NCBI RefSeq assembly: GCF_025989145.1
Contig: NZ_JAPDNQ010000001.1
Location: 2,046,001 to 2,110,000 of the forward strand
Length of the DNA stretch: 64,000 nt
Source: Microbacterium sp. SSM24
GTDB lineage: Bacteria > Actinomycetota > Actinomycetes > Actinomycetales > Microbacteriaceae
Direction: 5' to 3'
A program made the translations under genes and the position numbers. Below are positions 14,794-22,861 of this stretch, piece after piece. Every line of letters starts with the position of its first letter. Position 1 is the stretch's first letter. The notes beneath the pieces were generated by a model, which did no database searches, had not been told where the DNA came from, and was given only the letters and a program-made list of their open reading frames with translations.

Positions 14794-15720
14794 ATGTCGA
14801 CGACACTCACCTCGGAGCCGAGCACCGCGCCGGACGGCCCGAACAGAGATCGACCACGCTCCCGTGTGCGTCGTGTCTGGCTTTCGGTGCTCGTCCTCGC
14901 CATCGTGGGCGCCGTGATCGGTGGCTCGGTTGTGTTCGCATGGATGGTCAACGAGGTCCGGTTCGACCGTCCGAGCGCGGAGTTCGACGAGTTCGCAGCC
15001 CAGGTCGAGGGGCTTCCCGGGGTGCAGAGCGTCGAGAGCGAGAGATGGGTCGAAGCGCCGGCGTTCTTCGACCCGACATCCTCGCTGTTCGTGACGGTGG
15101 ACCGGTCAGGGTTCCCTGGAGTCATCGATGCCGCCTGCGCGACCGACTACCCGGAGACGGTCTCATGGTCGTTTCGCGTGGAGACCCCCGCGGATTCCAC
15201 CGTGATGCTGCACTCCACATCGGTTCCGGATGCCGTCGCCGGCGTCAGCCGATGCCCCGATTTCGGCTTCGAGGCCGGACCTCTCGTGGATGAGCTCGAC
15301 CTTGTCGCACCGGGCCTGGTGATCCAGCCGATCATGTGGAACGCCGACAAGCTCGCGCTGGTCGCGATCGAGGAGGAGCTGCCTGCGGGGTACACGCAGC
15401 TGCTGCCGCTCGTCCAGCACGCCGACGACGTGGTCGCTGCCTCCGGAGTCGACCCCGCCGAGGACGTGGAGATCAACGCGGCGAGCCTCGGCCTCGTGTT
15501 CGTGCCGAGGTATGGCGACGCGTACGCCAGGCTCCTCACTGAACTGGCGGAGGATTTCGGCGTCACCAGCTTCTGGGCCAGTGGCGGCGACGACATGATC
15601 GACGGCGAGCCGCTCGTGCAGATCGCCGCTCCACCTCGGTTCCATGCGGCGATCGAGGACGCGATCCTGTCGTCGGGACTGCCGATCGCGGGTGATCCGA
15701 TCCGGTTCCTCGAGCAGTAG
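14794..15720 (+). CDS. Membrane-anchored hypothetical protein
   Basis: A 308-aa protein with a hydrophilic cytoplasmic N-terminus (about 1-27), one membrane helix (about 28-52, WLSVLVLAIVGAVIGGSVVF) and a large extracytoplasmic acidic domain. Paired cysteines (in DAACATD and SRCPDFG) could form a disulfide outside the cell. No family recognised. ATG 14794 is preferred over an ATG 27 bp upstream because GGAAGGGGA lies just before it. It converges on the GNAT gene. Confidence 0.75.
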   Translation: MSTTLTSEPSTAPDGPNRDRPRSRVRRVWLSVLVLAIVGAVIGGSVVFAWMVNEVRFDRPSAEFDEFAAQVEGLPGVQSVESERWVEAPAFFDPTSSLFVTVDRSGFPGVIDAACATDYPETVSWSFRVETPADSTVMLHSTSVPDAVAGVSRCPDFGFEAGPLVDELDLVAPGLVIQPIMWNADKLALVAIEEELPAGYTQLLPLVQHADDVVAASGVDPAEDVEINAASLGLVFVPRYGDAYARLLTELAEDFGVTSFWASGGDDMIDGEPLVQIAAPPRFHAAIEDAILSSGLPIAGDPIRFLEQ

Positions 15721-15733
15721 GTCTCTGCCGGCG

Positions 15734-16354
15734 TTAGGGGCGTGCGGACGGGACCGTGATGCGCATCACGGTCTTGCTCTTGCCGATGTGACGTTCGAAG
15801 GTGAAGCCCGCCTTCTCGAACATCGCCCTCGTGCCGTTGTGAAGGAAGGAGGATGACGTCTTCTTTCCGGGGACGAGTTCGTTGGGGAACGAGACCACTT
15901 CGCCGCCGCCGGCCTGCGCGATCAGGTCGAGCGCGCCGTCGAGCGCTTCGCGCGCGACTCCGGATCGCCGGTGGTCGCGGTCGACGAAGAAGCACGTGAT
16001 TCGCCACGGGGCCGGATGGGATTCTCCGGCGTCGTACTGCTTGCGGTGGTAGATGCCCGGCAGCTCTGTCGGGCTGCCGTACTCGCACCACGCGATGGCG
16101 TCCTCGCCGTCGAAGACGAGCGCGGCGTGGGCGACCCCCTCATCGACGAGGCGCCGTTTGAACGTTGCTCGGTCGTAGTCGTCCTTGACGGTGTGCTCGG
16201 TGTCTCCGTGAAAGTACGAGCAGTAGCATCCGCCCCAGACGCCGTTGTGCTTCTGCGCGAGCGCCAGCCAGGCGGGGAAGGTCTCAGGGGTGAGCGGTCG
16301 CACGACGTGCGCGCTGCGCGCGGCGTCGTCGACTGGCGTCTCCTCGTCGGGCAT
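15734..16354 (-). CDS. GNAT family N-acetyltransferase
   Basis: A 206-aa acyl-CoA N-acyltransferase. Strand and P-loop elements include FFVDRDHRRSGVAREALDGALDLIA, containing the RxxG(V)A acetyl-CoA pyrophosphate loop. A WGGCYCSYFHG motif near the N-terminus marks a recurrent actinobacterial GNAT subgroup. Substrate unknown. ATG 16354 is chosen over an upstream start because GAGGAG lies at good spacing. Confidence 0.82.
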   Translation of the reverse strand: MPDEETPVDDAARSAHVVRPLTPETFPAWLALAQKHNGVWGGCYCSYFHGDTEHTVKDDYDRATFKRRLVDEGVAHAALVFDGEDAIAWCEYGSPTELPGIYHRKQYDAGESHPAPWRITCFFVDRDHRRSGVAREALDGALDLIAQAGGGEVVSFPNELVPGKKTSSSFLHNGTRAMFEKAGFTFERHIGKSKTVMRITVPSARP

Positions 16355-16414
16355 GGCGGGCTCCTCGAATGGGGGTGCCGCTAGTCTGCCGACCACCGCC
16401 GACATCGGAAAGAG

Positions 16415-16543
16415 TCAGCGCCCGCGACGGCGGCGACTCGCCTGGGCGATGGCAAGCACCGCCCACGTCGCAAGCGCGATGAAGACGAGGGCCACCGCCG
16501 CGACGACGACGAGGTTCACCCAACTGGAGAGCGACTGATCCAT
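16415..16543 (-). CDS. 42-aa single-pass membrane protein
   Basis: A small ORF reading MDQSLSSWVNLVVVAAVALV followed by more hydrophobic residues and a strongly basic tail (SRRRRGR). One membrane helix at about 9-32 with a positive C-terminus predicts an Nout-Cin topology. Its ATG overlaps the stop of the 55-aa gene upstream by one base (TGATG), so the two are translationally coupled. Unknown function. Confidence 0.6.
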   Translation of the reverse strand: MDQSLSSWVNLVVVAAVALVFIALATWAVLAIAQASRRRRGR

Positions 16544-16710
16544 CACTCGCGCGCAGGCGGTGGATCTGCGGGTCGGTCAGCCACGCCGGGAGCCGGCGTC
16601 TGCTTCCGGCGACTGCGGTCCCACGAAATCGCGAAGATCAGTGCCGCGAGAACGACGACGAGACTGATGCCGAACACCGCCAGATTGAGAACTAGTGCAT
16701 CGCCGAGCAT
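16543..16710 (-). CDS. 55-aa single-pass membrane protein
   Basis: A small ORF starting MLGDALVLNLAVFGISLVVV with one membrane helix (about 7-29) and a basic, Pro-rich tail (SWDRSRRKQTPAPG). AAAGGAGT sits at ideal spacing before ATG 16710, which supports translation. It is coupled to the 42-aa protein downstream. Both lie on the same strand as the secreted-protein operon, separated from the 78-aa gene by about 137 bp. Confidence 0.65.
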   Translation of the reverse strand: MLGDALVLNLAVFGISLVVVLAALIFAISWDRSRRKQTPAPGVADRPADPPPARE

Positions 16711-16847
16711 GGCGACTCCTTTCGGATGGGCCGGTCGCAGGGGCGACCGTGGAGGAGTTGACGTCGAGCAGACGGCCGGTGCGGGTGGCGACGCACGGTG
16801 GAGCGCGCCGCCACCTGCACCTCACTCCGTCGCGACGGACGGTGTGT

Positions 16848-17084
16848 TCATGTGTCGGCGCCGCCGTCAGCACCTTCGCGGTTCCGCTTGAGAGCTCTCA
16901 TCATCGCCACATACCAGACCGTGGCCGGGATCACGGCGATCACGAAGAACAGCCAGGTCCACTGAGGAAAACTCACGGACAAGACGACCGCGGCGAGGAT
17001 GATCGCGTTGATCGTCACCGTGCCGAGAAGGTGACTCATCGGGTGGGAGATCGTCCAGAACCACCCGTGCGGCGCCTCGCTCAT
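16848..17084 (-). CDS. 78-aa two-pass membrane protein
   Basis: Two hydrophobic helices (about 20-38 and 42-62) with a basic C-terminus (MMRALKRNREGADGGADT) predict a small polytopic protein. GGAGG precedes ATG 17084. The ATG overlaps the stop of the secreted protein upstream (ATGA), so the two genes are co-translated. Its size, topology and coupling fit an immunity or export-accessory protein for the secreted product, which is inference only. Confidence 0.75.
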   Translation of the reverse strand: MSEAPHGWFWTISHPMSHLLGTVTINAIILAAVVLSVSFPQWTWLFFVIAVIPATVWYVAMMRALKRNREGADGGADT

Positions 17085-18064
17085 CGGCAGGGACCTCCGC
17101 GATACGTGTCGACCCACCAGATCAGCCCGGGGGTCAGGTACGGGTACGTCGCCGTGATCTGCACGCAGCGCTTCGGGCTCGAGTTCTGGGCGTTGCTCGC
17201 GTTCCACCAGAGCACGCTTCCAGCGAGGACGCAGACGGGCAGCATGGGTCCGCACCCGATGGAGGCGATAACGCCGGCGCCGCCACTCGCGATCGTCGCC
17301 GTCTCGGCCCTGTTGAACCTCACCCGGTACTGGAAGAAGTTCGGTCGGTCGAACGTCGGGTCCGCCGTCACCGGGTAGGCGTGCATGCCCTTCGCATGTG
17401 AGACCACCTGGGTCAGCACGGACCCCGACGCGACGTACCGCGTCGGAACGTCGACGCCGTTGGCGTCCTTGGCCCAGGGAGCCTCGACGTCGGCGACGAT
17501 CTTCTCGGCGGTGACGGTCTCACCGGTCTCAGGATCGGTGACCTGCTCCACCACGTAGGCGATCGCGCCGCCGTCCTCCTGGATCTCGACCGTTGCTCCG
17601 GCGCCGAAGTCGTAGGAGAACCGCTGAGCCTGAGCGGGGCTGTCGATCACGGTCGTGACGCGGAGCGCATCCTCGGCGGCGACGACATTCACCGACGGGG
17701 TCTTCGCGTCGCCGAGATAGGTCACGGACCCATCCTCGGCGACGACGGCGTCGTCGAGTCGACCCGCGGCGGGAAGTGTGAACGAGAGCACGTCCGTCCC
17801 GTCTGCGGAGACGACCTCGATTCCGTCGCTCGGGTCGGTGGCGACATGGGTCTGGCCGCCGCCGTCCAGCGTGGCGGCGACGCCCGAGGACACCGGTGCG
17901 AGATCAGCGGCGACGATCTCCGACGGTGCCACCTCGGAGATCGTCTGGGCGACAGCATCCGCCGCACTGTCGGGCTCGGACGCCGCGTGTGCGGCGGTCG
18001 CCGGAAGGAGCAGCGCGAATGCCGCGACCCCCGCGAGCAGGGCGGTGAAGGGAGGGTGTTTCAT
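17081..18064 (-). CDS. Secreted protein with hydrophobic Gly-rich C-terminal domain
   Basis: A 327-aa exported protein. A signal peptide (about 1-27, ending ATAAHA) is followed by an acidic beta-rich region (30-215). The C-terminal ~110 residues begin AKGMHAYPVTADPTFDRPNF and include a hydrophobic Gly/Ala stretch (ETATIASGGAGVIASIGCG), four cysteines and a final TPGLIWWVDTYRGGPCR. No family name can be given. The hydrophobic insert with cysteines in an exported protein recalls pore-forming or bacteriocin-like C-termini (inference). GAGGAG precedes ATG 18064. The XRE gene lies 65 bp upstream. Confidence 0.75.
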   Translation of the reverse strand: MKHPPFTALLAGVAAFALLLPATAAHAASEPDSAADAVAQTISEVAPSEIVAADLAPVSSGVAATLDGGGQTHVATDPSDGIEVVSADGTDVLSFTLPAAGRLDDAVVAEDGSVTYLGDAKTPSVNVVAAEDALRVTTVIDSPAQAQRFSYDFGAGATVEIQEDGGAIAYVVEQVTDPETGETVTAEKIVADVEAPWAKDANGVDVPTRYVASGSVLTQVVSHAKGMHAYPVTADPTFDRPNFFQYRVRFNRAETATIASGGAGVIASIGCGPMLPVCVLAGSVLWWNASNAQNSSPKRCVQITATYPYLTPGLIWWVDTYRGGPCR

Positions 18065-18129
18065 TGAGTCTCCTCATCTGACTGGGGGGATGCTGCTGGT
18101 GCTCCGCGCGGCGATCGCTCGGAGCTCTG

Positions 18130-18363
18130 TCAGGGGGTGTCGTCGGCCTTCGGGGCGGATGTCCGCTCGGTCGACTGCTCGATGAGCGCGTCGGAGAGCA
18201 CCGATGCCACGAATCCGAGCCACGCATCGCTGGGATTCGCCTTGCCTGATTCGACGCGGGACAGGTAGGACTCGGAGACGCGCGCCCTGCGGGCGACTTC
18301 GCGCGCGGTGAGCCCGGTGCGCTCTCGCAGCGCCCGGAGGACCGTTCCCGACTTCTCGCTCAT
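18130..18363 (-). CDS. Small XRE-family regulator
   Basis: A 77-aa protein that is almost entirely a Cro/C1-type HTH: LRALRERTGLTAREVARRAR, then VSESYLSRVESGKANPS (about 8-50), with a short acidic tail. It is the first gene before the secreted-protein operon on the minus strand and divergent from a larger XRE gene at 18477. A likely role is control of the secreted-protein genes or of the shared intergenic promoter region. Confidence 0.87.
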   Translation of the reverse strand: MSEKSGTVLRALRERTGLTAREVARRARVSESYLSRVESGKANPSDAWLGFVASVLSDALIEQSTERTSAPKADDTP

Positions 18364-18425
18364 GTCGGAAAGAGGCTATGGCTTTTTCCGACCCCGGAAC
18401 AACCGTTCTGAGGAACTTGTGGAGA

Positions 18426-18461
18426 ACTCTTTCCTTGAGGTGTGCGTGAAAGGGAAAGAGT
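18426..18461. promoter_or_regulatory. Inverted repeat in the divergent XRE promoter region
   Basis: ACTCTTTCC (18426-18434) and GGAAAGAGT (18453-18461) form perfect 9-bp arms 18 nt apart. A third GGAAAGAG is at 18367-18374, four bases upstream of the small XRE start codon. The set lies between two divergent XRE regulator genes, as expected for their operators. Confidence 0.55.
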
Positions 18462-18476
18462 GCTACGGTTGCGGCC

Positions 18477-19013
18477 ATGGCAACCACTGACGAGCGGAAA
18501 GACCTGCCACTCACGCGGTACGCGATCGAGAGGGCCTCCCAGCACGATCGACAGTCGTACGCCGTCGTGCTCTCGGAGCTGATCGCCCGCAGCGACCTCC
18601 AGCAGAAGGAGCTCGCGGAGGCCGCGGGAGTCACCGCCCGCACCATCCGGAACATCGTCCAGGGCAAGAACATCCCTCAGGCCGACAAGATCCTCGCCCT
18701 CATGCGTGCGCTGGGGGTCGACATCGACGGCGGCGACGACCTCGACGTCCGGCCGTACACGAAGATGCTCGCGCCCGTGATCCGGCGCATCGATCCCGAC
18801 CATCGGGCCGCCGCGGTCTCCGACGCGATCGGCATCCTGTCCGATGCCGCCGTCGCGCATCCCGACCGCACGCGCCTCGCGCAGGTCACCGATATCGCGC
18901 GTCGCGATGTCGGCGGTCCGGGTGAGGATCTCCACACCGTGCAGCTCGACGGTGCGAAGCTGGCGGCATCCACAGACGACAGCGCCGTGGATCCCGCCCG
19001 GGGCGAGAGCTAG
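18477..19013 (+). CDS. XRE-family regulator paired with ImmA/IrrE
   Basis: A 178-aa DNA-binding protein. The HTH covers about 44-85 (LQQKELAEAAGVTARTIRNI, VQGKNIPQADKILALM); the C-terminal half is helical and acidic, suitable for dimerisation. The next gene, 25 bp downstream, encodes an ImmA/IrrE-type protease. In ICEBs1 ImmR/ImmA and Deinococcus DdrO/IrrE such a protease cleaves the XRE repressor to switch genes on. The same relation is a reasonable inference here. Confidence 0.85.
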   Translation: MATTDERKDLPLTRYAIERASQHDRQSYAVVLSELIARSDLQQKELAEAAGVTARTIRNIVQGKNIPQADKILALMRALGVDIDGGDDLDVRPYTKMLAPVIRRIDPDHRAAAVSDAIGILSDAAVAHPDRTRLAQVTDIARRDVGGPGEDLHTVQLDGAKLAASTDDSAVDPARGES

Positions 19014-19038
19014 GCGACGGCGAAGTGAGGCAACGCAG

Positions 19039-19467
19039 ATGTACGGGGTGAGCGACTTCGAGGACCGCCCTTCCGTCGAGGACTACGACCCGTGGGAACA
19101 CGCCGCGATGCTCGGACTCCCGATCGTCTTCCGCGACGACCTTCCCGATGCCCGCATGGTCGCCTGCTACTCGGAGGAGCACACGGCCGTCTTCGTCCGT
19201 CCCCGTCTCCACGGCGCTGTCGAGCGGTGTGCGATCGCGCACGAGATCGTCCACTTCGAGCACGGCGACGTGGGCATCGCTCCGGCGCAGGAGCAGCGCG
19301 CCGACCGCATCGCCGCGCGGCGGCTCCTGCGGCCACGTCGTCTCGATGAGCTCGCCGGCGTCACCGAGGATCCCGCGGTCGTCGCCCTCGAGCTGCGCGT
19401 GACCGAGAGGGTCATGCGCACCCACCTGCGGATGCTGCGCCACGGCGTGGCGGAGCACCGTGGCTGA
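19039..19467 (+). CDS. ImmA/IrrE family metallopeptidase
   Basis: A 142-aa zinc protease of the ImmA/IrrE (COG2856-like) family. The zinc motif is HEIVHFEHGD (HExxH at about 70-74), followed by EQRADRIAARRLL, the usual third-ligand helix. Length matches the minimal catalytic domain. It probably cleaves the XRE repressor encoded just upstream in response to a signal. Its last codons overlap the start of the PAP2 gene by 8 bp. Confidence 0.88.
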   Translation: MYGVSDFEDRPSVEDYDPWEHAAMLGLPIVFRDDLPDARMVACYSEEHTAVFVRPRLHGAVERCAIAHEIVHFEHGDVGIAPAQEQRADRIAARRLLRPRRLDELAGVTEDPAVVALELRVTERVMRTHLRMLRHGVAEHRG

Positions 19468-20152
19468 CTCGCCGTCGAGCGCTCCCGTCGCCGACGGCGC
19501 CACCGACGAGACACCGGCAGAGGTCGACGCGCGGCGCGCGGTGGCACTGGTCGTCGGCGTCGCCGCGACGGTCGCTTTCGTGGTGCTGCGCATGATCGTC
19601 GCGCTCGGCGGGCACGAGCCGCTGCCGATCGATCTGTGGTGGCACGACCTCATGGTGGCCACGCTCTCCGACCCCGTGGTCGTCATCGCGTGGGTTCCCG
19701 CGATCGTCGGCGGCACGCTCGGCATGATCGTGATCGGTCTGGTGATCGTCGCGCTGTTCCTGTGGAGGAGAAGACGGTGGGATGCCGTCACCGTCGCGAT
19801 CGCGCTCGTCGTCGTGGTCGCGATCGGCGCTCCGATGGCGGCGGTCATCGCGAGGCTCAGACCCGAGGATTCGCTGGCCGAGCAGGTCGCGACATCCTTC
19901 CCCTCCGGGCATACGGCTGTGGCGACGACGCTCGCCGTCACGCTGGGGCTGCTCCTGCGGCGCTGGTACGTGTGGGTGTGCGGCGTGATCTGGGTGATCG
20001 TGATGATGTGGAGCAGGTGCTACCTGCACGCGCACTGGCTCAGCGACGTCGTCGCCGGGATGCTGGAGGGCATCGCCGTCGCGACGCTGGTGTGGACGGC
20101 GGTCGAGGCGTTCCGCGATCGACGGGCGGTCGCCGCCGACGCCGGGCGCTGA
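19460..20152 (+). CDS. PAP2-family phosphatase
   Basis: A 230-aa membrane phosphatase with several hydrophobic helices. PAP2 signatures are RLRPEDSLAEQ (degenerate motif 1), SFPSGHTAVATT (motif 2) and SRCYLHAHWLSDVVAGM (motif 3). It starts at GTG 19460 inside the end of the ImmA/IrrE gene, so it is translationally coupled to it. Undecaprenyl-pyrophosphate or other lipid-phosphate hydrolysis is likely. Its link to the ImmA/IrrE gene may be only positional. Confidence 0.87.
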   Translation: MADSPSSAPVADGATDETPAEVDARRAVALVVGVAATVAFVVLRMIVALGGHEPLPIDLWWHDLMVATLSDPVVVIAWVPAIVGGTLGMIVIGLVIVALFLWRRRRWDAVTVAIALVVVVAIGAPMAAVIARLRPEDSLAEQVATSFPSGHTAVATTLAVTLGLLLRRWYVWVCGVIWVIVMMWSRCYLHAHWLSDVVAGMLEGIAVATLVWTAVEAFRDRRAVAADAGR

Positions 20153-20221
20153 GTCCGAAGCGCATTCGCGCGCGAAATCAAGCCCCCTCGCTGCGGTCGT
20201 CTGCGTCGATAGTCTGCGCGC

Positions 20222-21022
20222 ATGACCAATGCGAAATCCGCCGCACGCGCCGTGCAGGATTCCACCGTGTTCCGCACGATCGCCCGGATCGGCTACGTGG
20301 TCCTCGGCATCGTCCACATCGTCATCGGCGTGCTCGCCATCTCGATCACCAGCGGGGGCGGCCAGAACGCCGACCAGGGCGGTGCGATGGAGCAGATCCG
20401 CCAGGCGCCCCTCGGCGTCCTCGTGCTGTGGGTGATCGCCCTCGGGCTCGCCGCGCTCGCCGTCTGGCAGATCGCCGAAGCCGTCGTCGAACGGGACCCC
20501 GACGCCAAGAAGAAGTGGGGGCACCGCGTCAAGTACCTCGGCACTGCCGTCGCCTACATCGCGATCGCGGTCACCGCGGTCGTCTACGCGATGGGTGGCC
20601 AGTCCGACTCGTCGTCCTCGAGCACCTCGTTCAGTGCGCAGCTGATGGCGACGCCCGGGGGAGTGGCGCTCCTCGTGGGAGTCGGGCTCCTCGTGCTCGC
20701 CATCGGAATCGCCTTCATCGTGCGAGGCTTCACGCGCGCGTTCGAGAAGCACCTCGACCTGCCCGCGGGGGCGGCACGCCAGGGCATCGTCGCCTTCGGC
20801 GTCGTCGGGTACGTCGCAAAAGGCATCGCCGTGGCGGTCACCGGCGTGCTGTTCGTCGTCGCGGCGCTCACGCACGATGCCGGGACCGCCGGCGGACTCG
20901 ACGCCGCGCTGCACTCGCTCGCCGCGCTCCCGTTCGGCCCGCTGATCCTCTGGGTCGTCGGCGGCGGGCTCATCGTCTACGGCGTGTTCTGCTTCGCTCG
21001 CGCGCGATACGCCCGCATGTGA
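20222..21022 (+). CDS. DUF1206 membrane protein
   Basis: A 266-aa integral membrane protein with three similar two-helix repeats beginning IARIGYVVLGIVHIVIGVLA, HRVKYLGTAVAYIAIAVTAV and RQGIVAFGVVGYVAKGIAVA. This three-fold pattern, with R/G-YxxxG at the start of each helix, is the DUF1206 family. Function unknown. It converges on the amidase gene, with a GGATGCC/GGCATCC hairpin between them. Confidence 0.88.
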   Translation: MTNAKSAARAVQDSTVFRTIARIGYVVLGIVHIVIGVLAISITSGGGQNADQGGAMEQIRQAPLGVLVLWVIALGLAALAVWQIAEAVVERDPDAKKKWGHRVKYLGTAVAYIAIAVTAVVYAMGGQSDSSSSSTSFSAQLMATPGGVALLVGVGLLVLAIGIAFIVRGFTRAFEKHLDLPAGAARQGIVAFGVVGYVAKGIAVAVTGVLFVVAALTHDAGTAGGLDAALHSLAALPFGPLILWVVGGGLIVYGVFCFARARYARM

Positions 21023-21033
21023 GGCAGTCGAGG

Positions 21034-21057
21034 GACGGATGCCGCGGCCGAGGCATC
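21034..21057. terminator. Bidirectional hairpin between convergent genes
   Basis: CGGATGCC (21034-21041) and GGCATCCG (21050-21057) form an 8-bp stem with an 8-nt loop, midway between the convergent DUF1206 and amidase genes. No T-run follows. Confidence 0.45.
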
Positions 21058-21071
21058 CGGACGCCCCGCGT

Positions 21072-22787
21072 TCAGCCGTCGAGACGTGGGGTGCGCGGCG
21101 GTGCCGAGCGGCGGGTGCCCGTCGCTTCGAAGCCAGCCGCGAGCTCGAGCAGACGCGTGTCGTCGTAGGCCCGGCCGATGAAGGTGAGCCCGACGGGCAT
21201 GCCGATGTCGGCCATCACCCCCATCGGCACGGTGACCGACGGGATGCCGAGGTGGCGCATCGGGAGGTTGCCGTTCGCGATCCACACGCCGTTGCGCCAG
21301 CCGAGATCGGCGGACGCCGGGTTCACATCCATATCGGCGGGGCCGACGTCCGCGACCGCGGGGAACGCGACCGCGTCGAGTCCGAGCCCGTCCATCCACT
21401 GCTCGAGGTCGACACGGCGCGTCCGCTCGAGCCCGTGCAGGCCGGCCTCGAGCTCGGGGATCTCGGTCACGCTCGACACCGGGTGCCGTCGCACATGATC
21501 CGGGTATTCGGCGATGTCGTCGTCGAAGCCGGTGTACCGGTCGGGCAGCGCCCCGTCGGGGTGCGGGAAGATGCGGGCGCCGTCGACGTCCGCGAGCGTG
21601 GAGAGTGAGGGGTCGCCGTTGGCGCGGAGGAAGTCGTCCCACCCCCACGCCGAGAGGTCGACGATCTCGCGATGCAGGAACTCGGGCGTGACGAACCCGC
21701 GCGAGGCGATCGTCGGGGCGCCGGGTCGGTCGCCCTCGTAGTTCGAGACGACGGGGAAGTCCACCTCGACGACTGTCGCGCCGTGAGCCTCGAGGTCGCG
21801 GCGCGCCGCCTCCCACAGGGCGATCACCGACGGGCGCGTGTCGATGCGCTGCCCCGTCGGCCCACCGATGCCGGGCTCCTCCGCTGTGCCGGCGAGCGGG
21901 TCGGCGTTGATGTACATGCGGGGCACGCCGATCCGACGTCCGTCGAGCGTCGCGCTCGGCTCGGTGGCGGCGAGCTCCCGATACGAGGCCGGTCGAACGG
22001 CAGAGCTCGCGGGGAGCTCGATCCACGGCTGCGCGCGCCAGAAGTCGCCGCGCGTCTCGGGGTCGTCGGCCACCACGATGTCGAGCACCTCGAGCAGGTC
22101 GGCCATTGTGCGCGCGTGCGGCACCACGACGTCCATCGTCGGAACGAGCGGCCAGTTGCCTCTCACCGAGATCACGCCGCGCGACGGCGTGTACGCGCAT
22201 AGGCCGTTGTTCGACGCCGGCCCGCGTCCGCTCGACCAGGTCTCCTCGCCGAGCCCGAAGGCGGCGAAGCTCGCCGCCGTCGCGGTGCCCGAGCCGTTCG
22301 ACGAGCCCGATGCGAAGGGAGCAGTGAGCCACTCGGCGTTGTATGGGCTCTCGGCTCGCCCGTAGAGTCCGCGCTGCATACCGCCGTTGGCCATGGGCGG
22401 CATGTTCGTCAGGCCGAGGCAGATCGCGCCGGCGGCGCGCAGTCGCTCGATGGTGAAGGCGTCGCGCTGAGCGATCAGGTCGGCGAAGGCGGGGCTTCCC
22501 GATGCCGCCGTCAGCCCGCGCACGAGGTAGCTGTCCTTGGCGGTGTACGGGATCCCGTCGAGCGGTCCGCGCACGGAGCCCGCGGTGCGACGGGCATCGG
22601 ATGCCTCGGCCTCGGCGACCGCGCCGGGATTGGCGACGACGACGGCGTTCAGCGCTGTCGGCGTTTCGGGACCGTCGAACGCCGCGATGCGCGCGAGGTA
22701 CGCCTGAACGAGTCCGACCGCGGTCGTCTCGCCCGACTCGAGCGCCGCCCGCAGCTCCGCGATGGTCGCTTCTACAACGTCAAACAT
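21072..22787 (-). CDS. Amidase-signature family hydrolase
   Basis: A 571-aa amidase-signature enzyme. The catalytic Lys lies in IPYTAKDSYLV (about residue 84), followed by the Ser-rich FASGSSNGSGTATAA (about 159-173) and ETWSSGRGPASNNGL with the likely nucleophile Ser. It hydrolyses an amide of unknown identity. ATG 22787 is chosen because CTGGAG precedes it and because the open frame further upstream crosses an intergenic repeat. It follows the agmatine deiminase gene on the same strand, suggesting a shared nitrogen or polyamine role. Confidence 0.85.
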   Translation of the reverse strand: MFDVVEATIAELRAALESGETTAVGLVQAYLARIAAFDGPETPTALNAVVVANPGAVAEAEASDARRTAGSVRGPLDGIPYTAKDSYLVRGLTAASGSPAFADLIAQRDAFTIERLRAAGAICLGLTNMPPMANGGMQRGLYGRAESPYNAEWLTAPFASGSSNGSGTATAASFAAFGLGEETWSSGRGPASNNGLCAYTPSRGVISVRGNWPLVPTMDVVVPHARTMADLLEVLDIVVADDPETRGDFWRAQPWIELPASSAVRPASYRELAATEPSATLDGRRIGVPRMYINADPLAGTAEEPGIGGPTGQRIDTRPSVIALWEAARRDLEAHGATVVEVDFPVVSNYEGDRPGAPTIASRGFVTPEFLHREIVDLSAWGWDDFLRANGDPSLSTLADVDGARIFPHPDGALPDRYTGFDDDIAEYPDHVRRHPVSSVTEIPELEAGLHGLERTRRVDLEQWMDGLGLDAVAFPAVADVGPADMDVNPASADLGWRNGVWIANGNLPMRHLGIPSVTVPMGVMADIGMPVGLTFIGRAYDDTRLLELAAGFEATGTRRSAPPRTPRLDG

Positions 22788-22814
22788 CGGGACTCCAGAC
22801 AGGCCGAGTCGAGG

Positions 22815-22853
22815 CGGTTCCTGAGTAGGCCGCGGAGCGACCGTGTCGAAGGG
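22815..22853. repeat. Intergenic CCTGAG/GTCGAAGG boilerplate repeat
   Basis: GGTTCCTGAG (22816-22825) and GTGTCGAAGGG (22843-22853) are the two ends of a short repeat common between genes in Microbacteriaceae and related high-G+C actinobacteria. It lies between the deiminase stop and the amidase start. Family assignment is from memory of such genomes. Confidence 0.4.
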
Positions 22854-22861
22854 CGACGACA

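Noticed and set aside
14158..14806. Long frames on both strands in the 14.3-14.8 kb gap
   Set aside because: Codon pattern is poor, no ribosome sites, and no recognisable motif; reported as empty.
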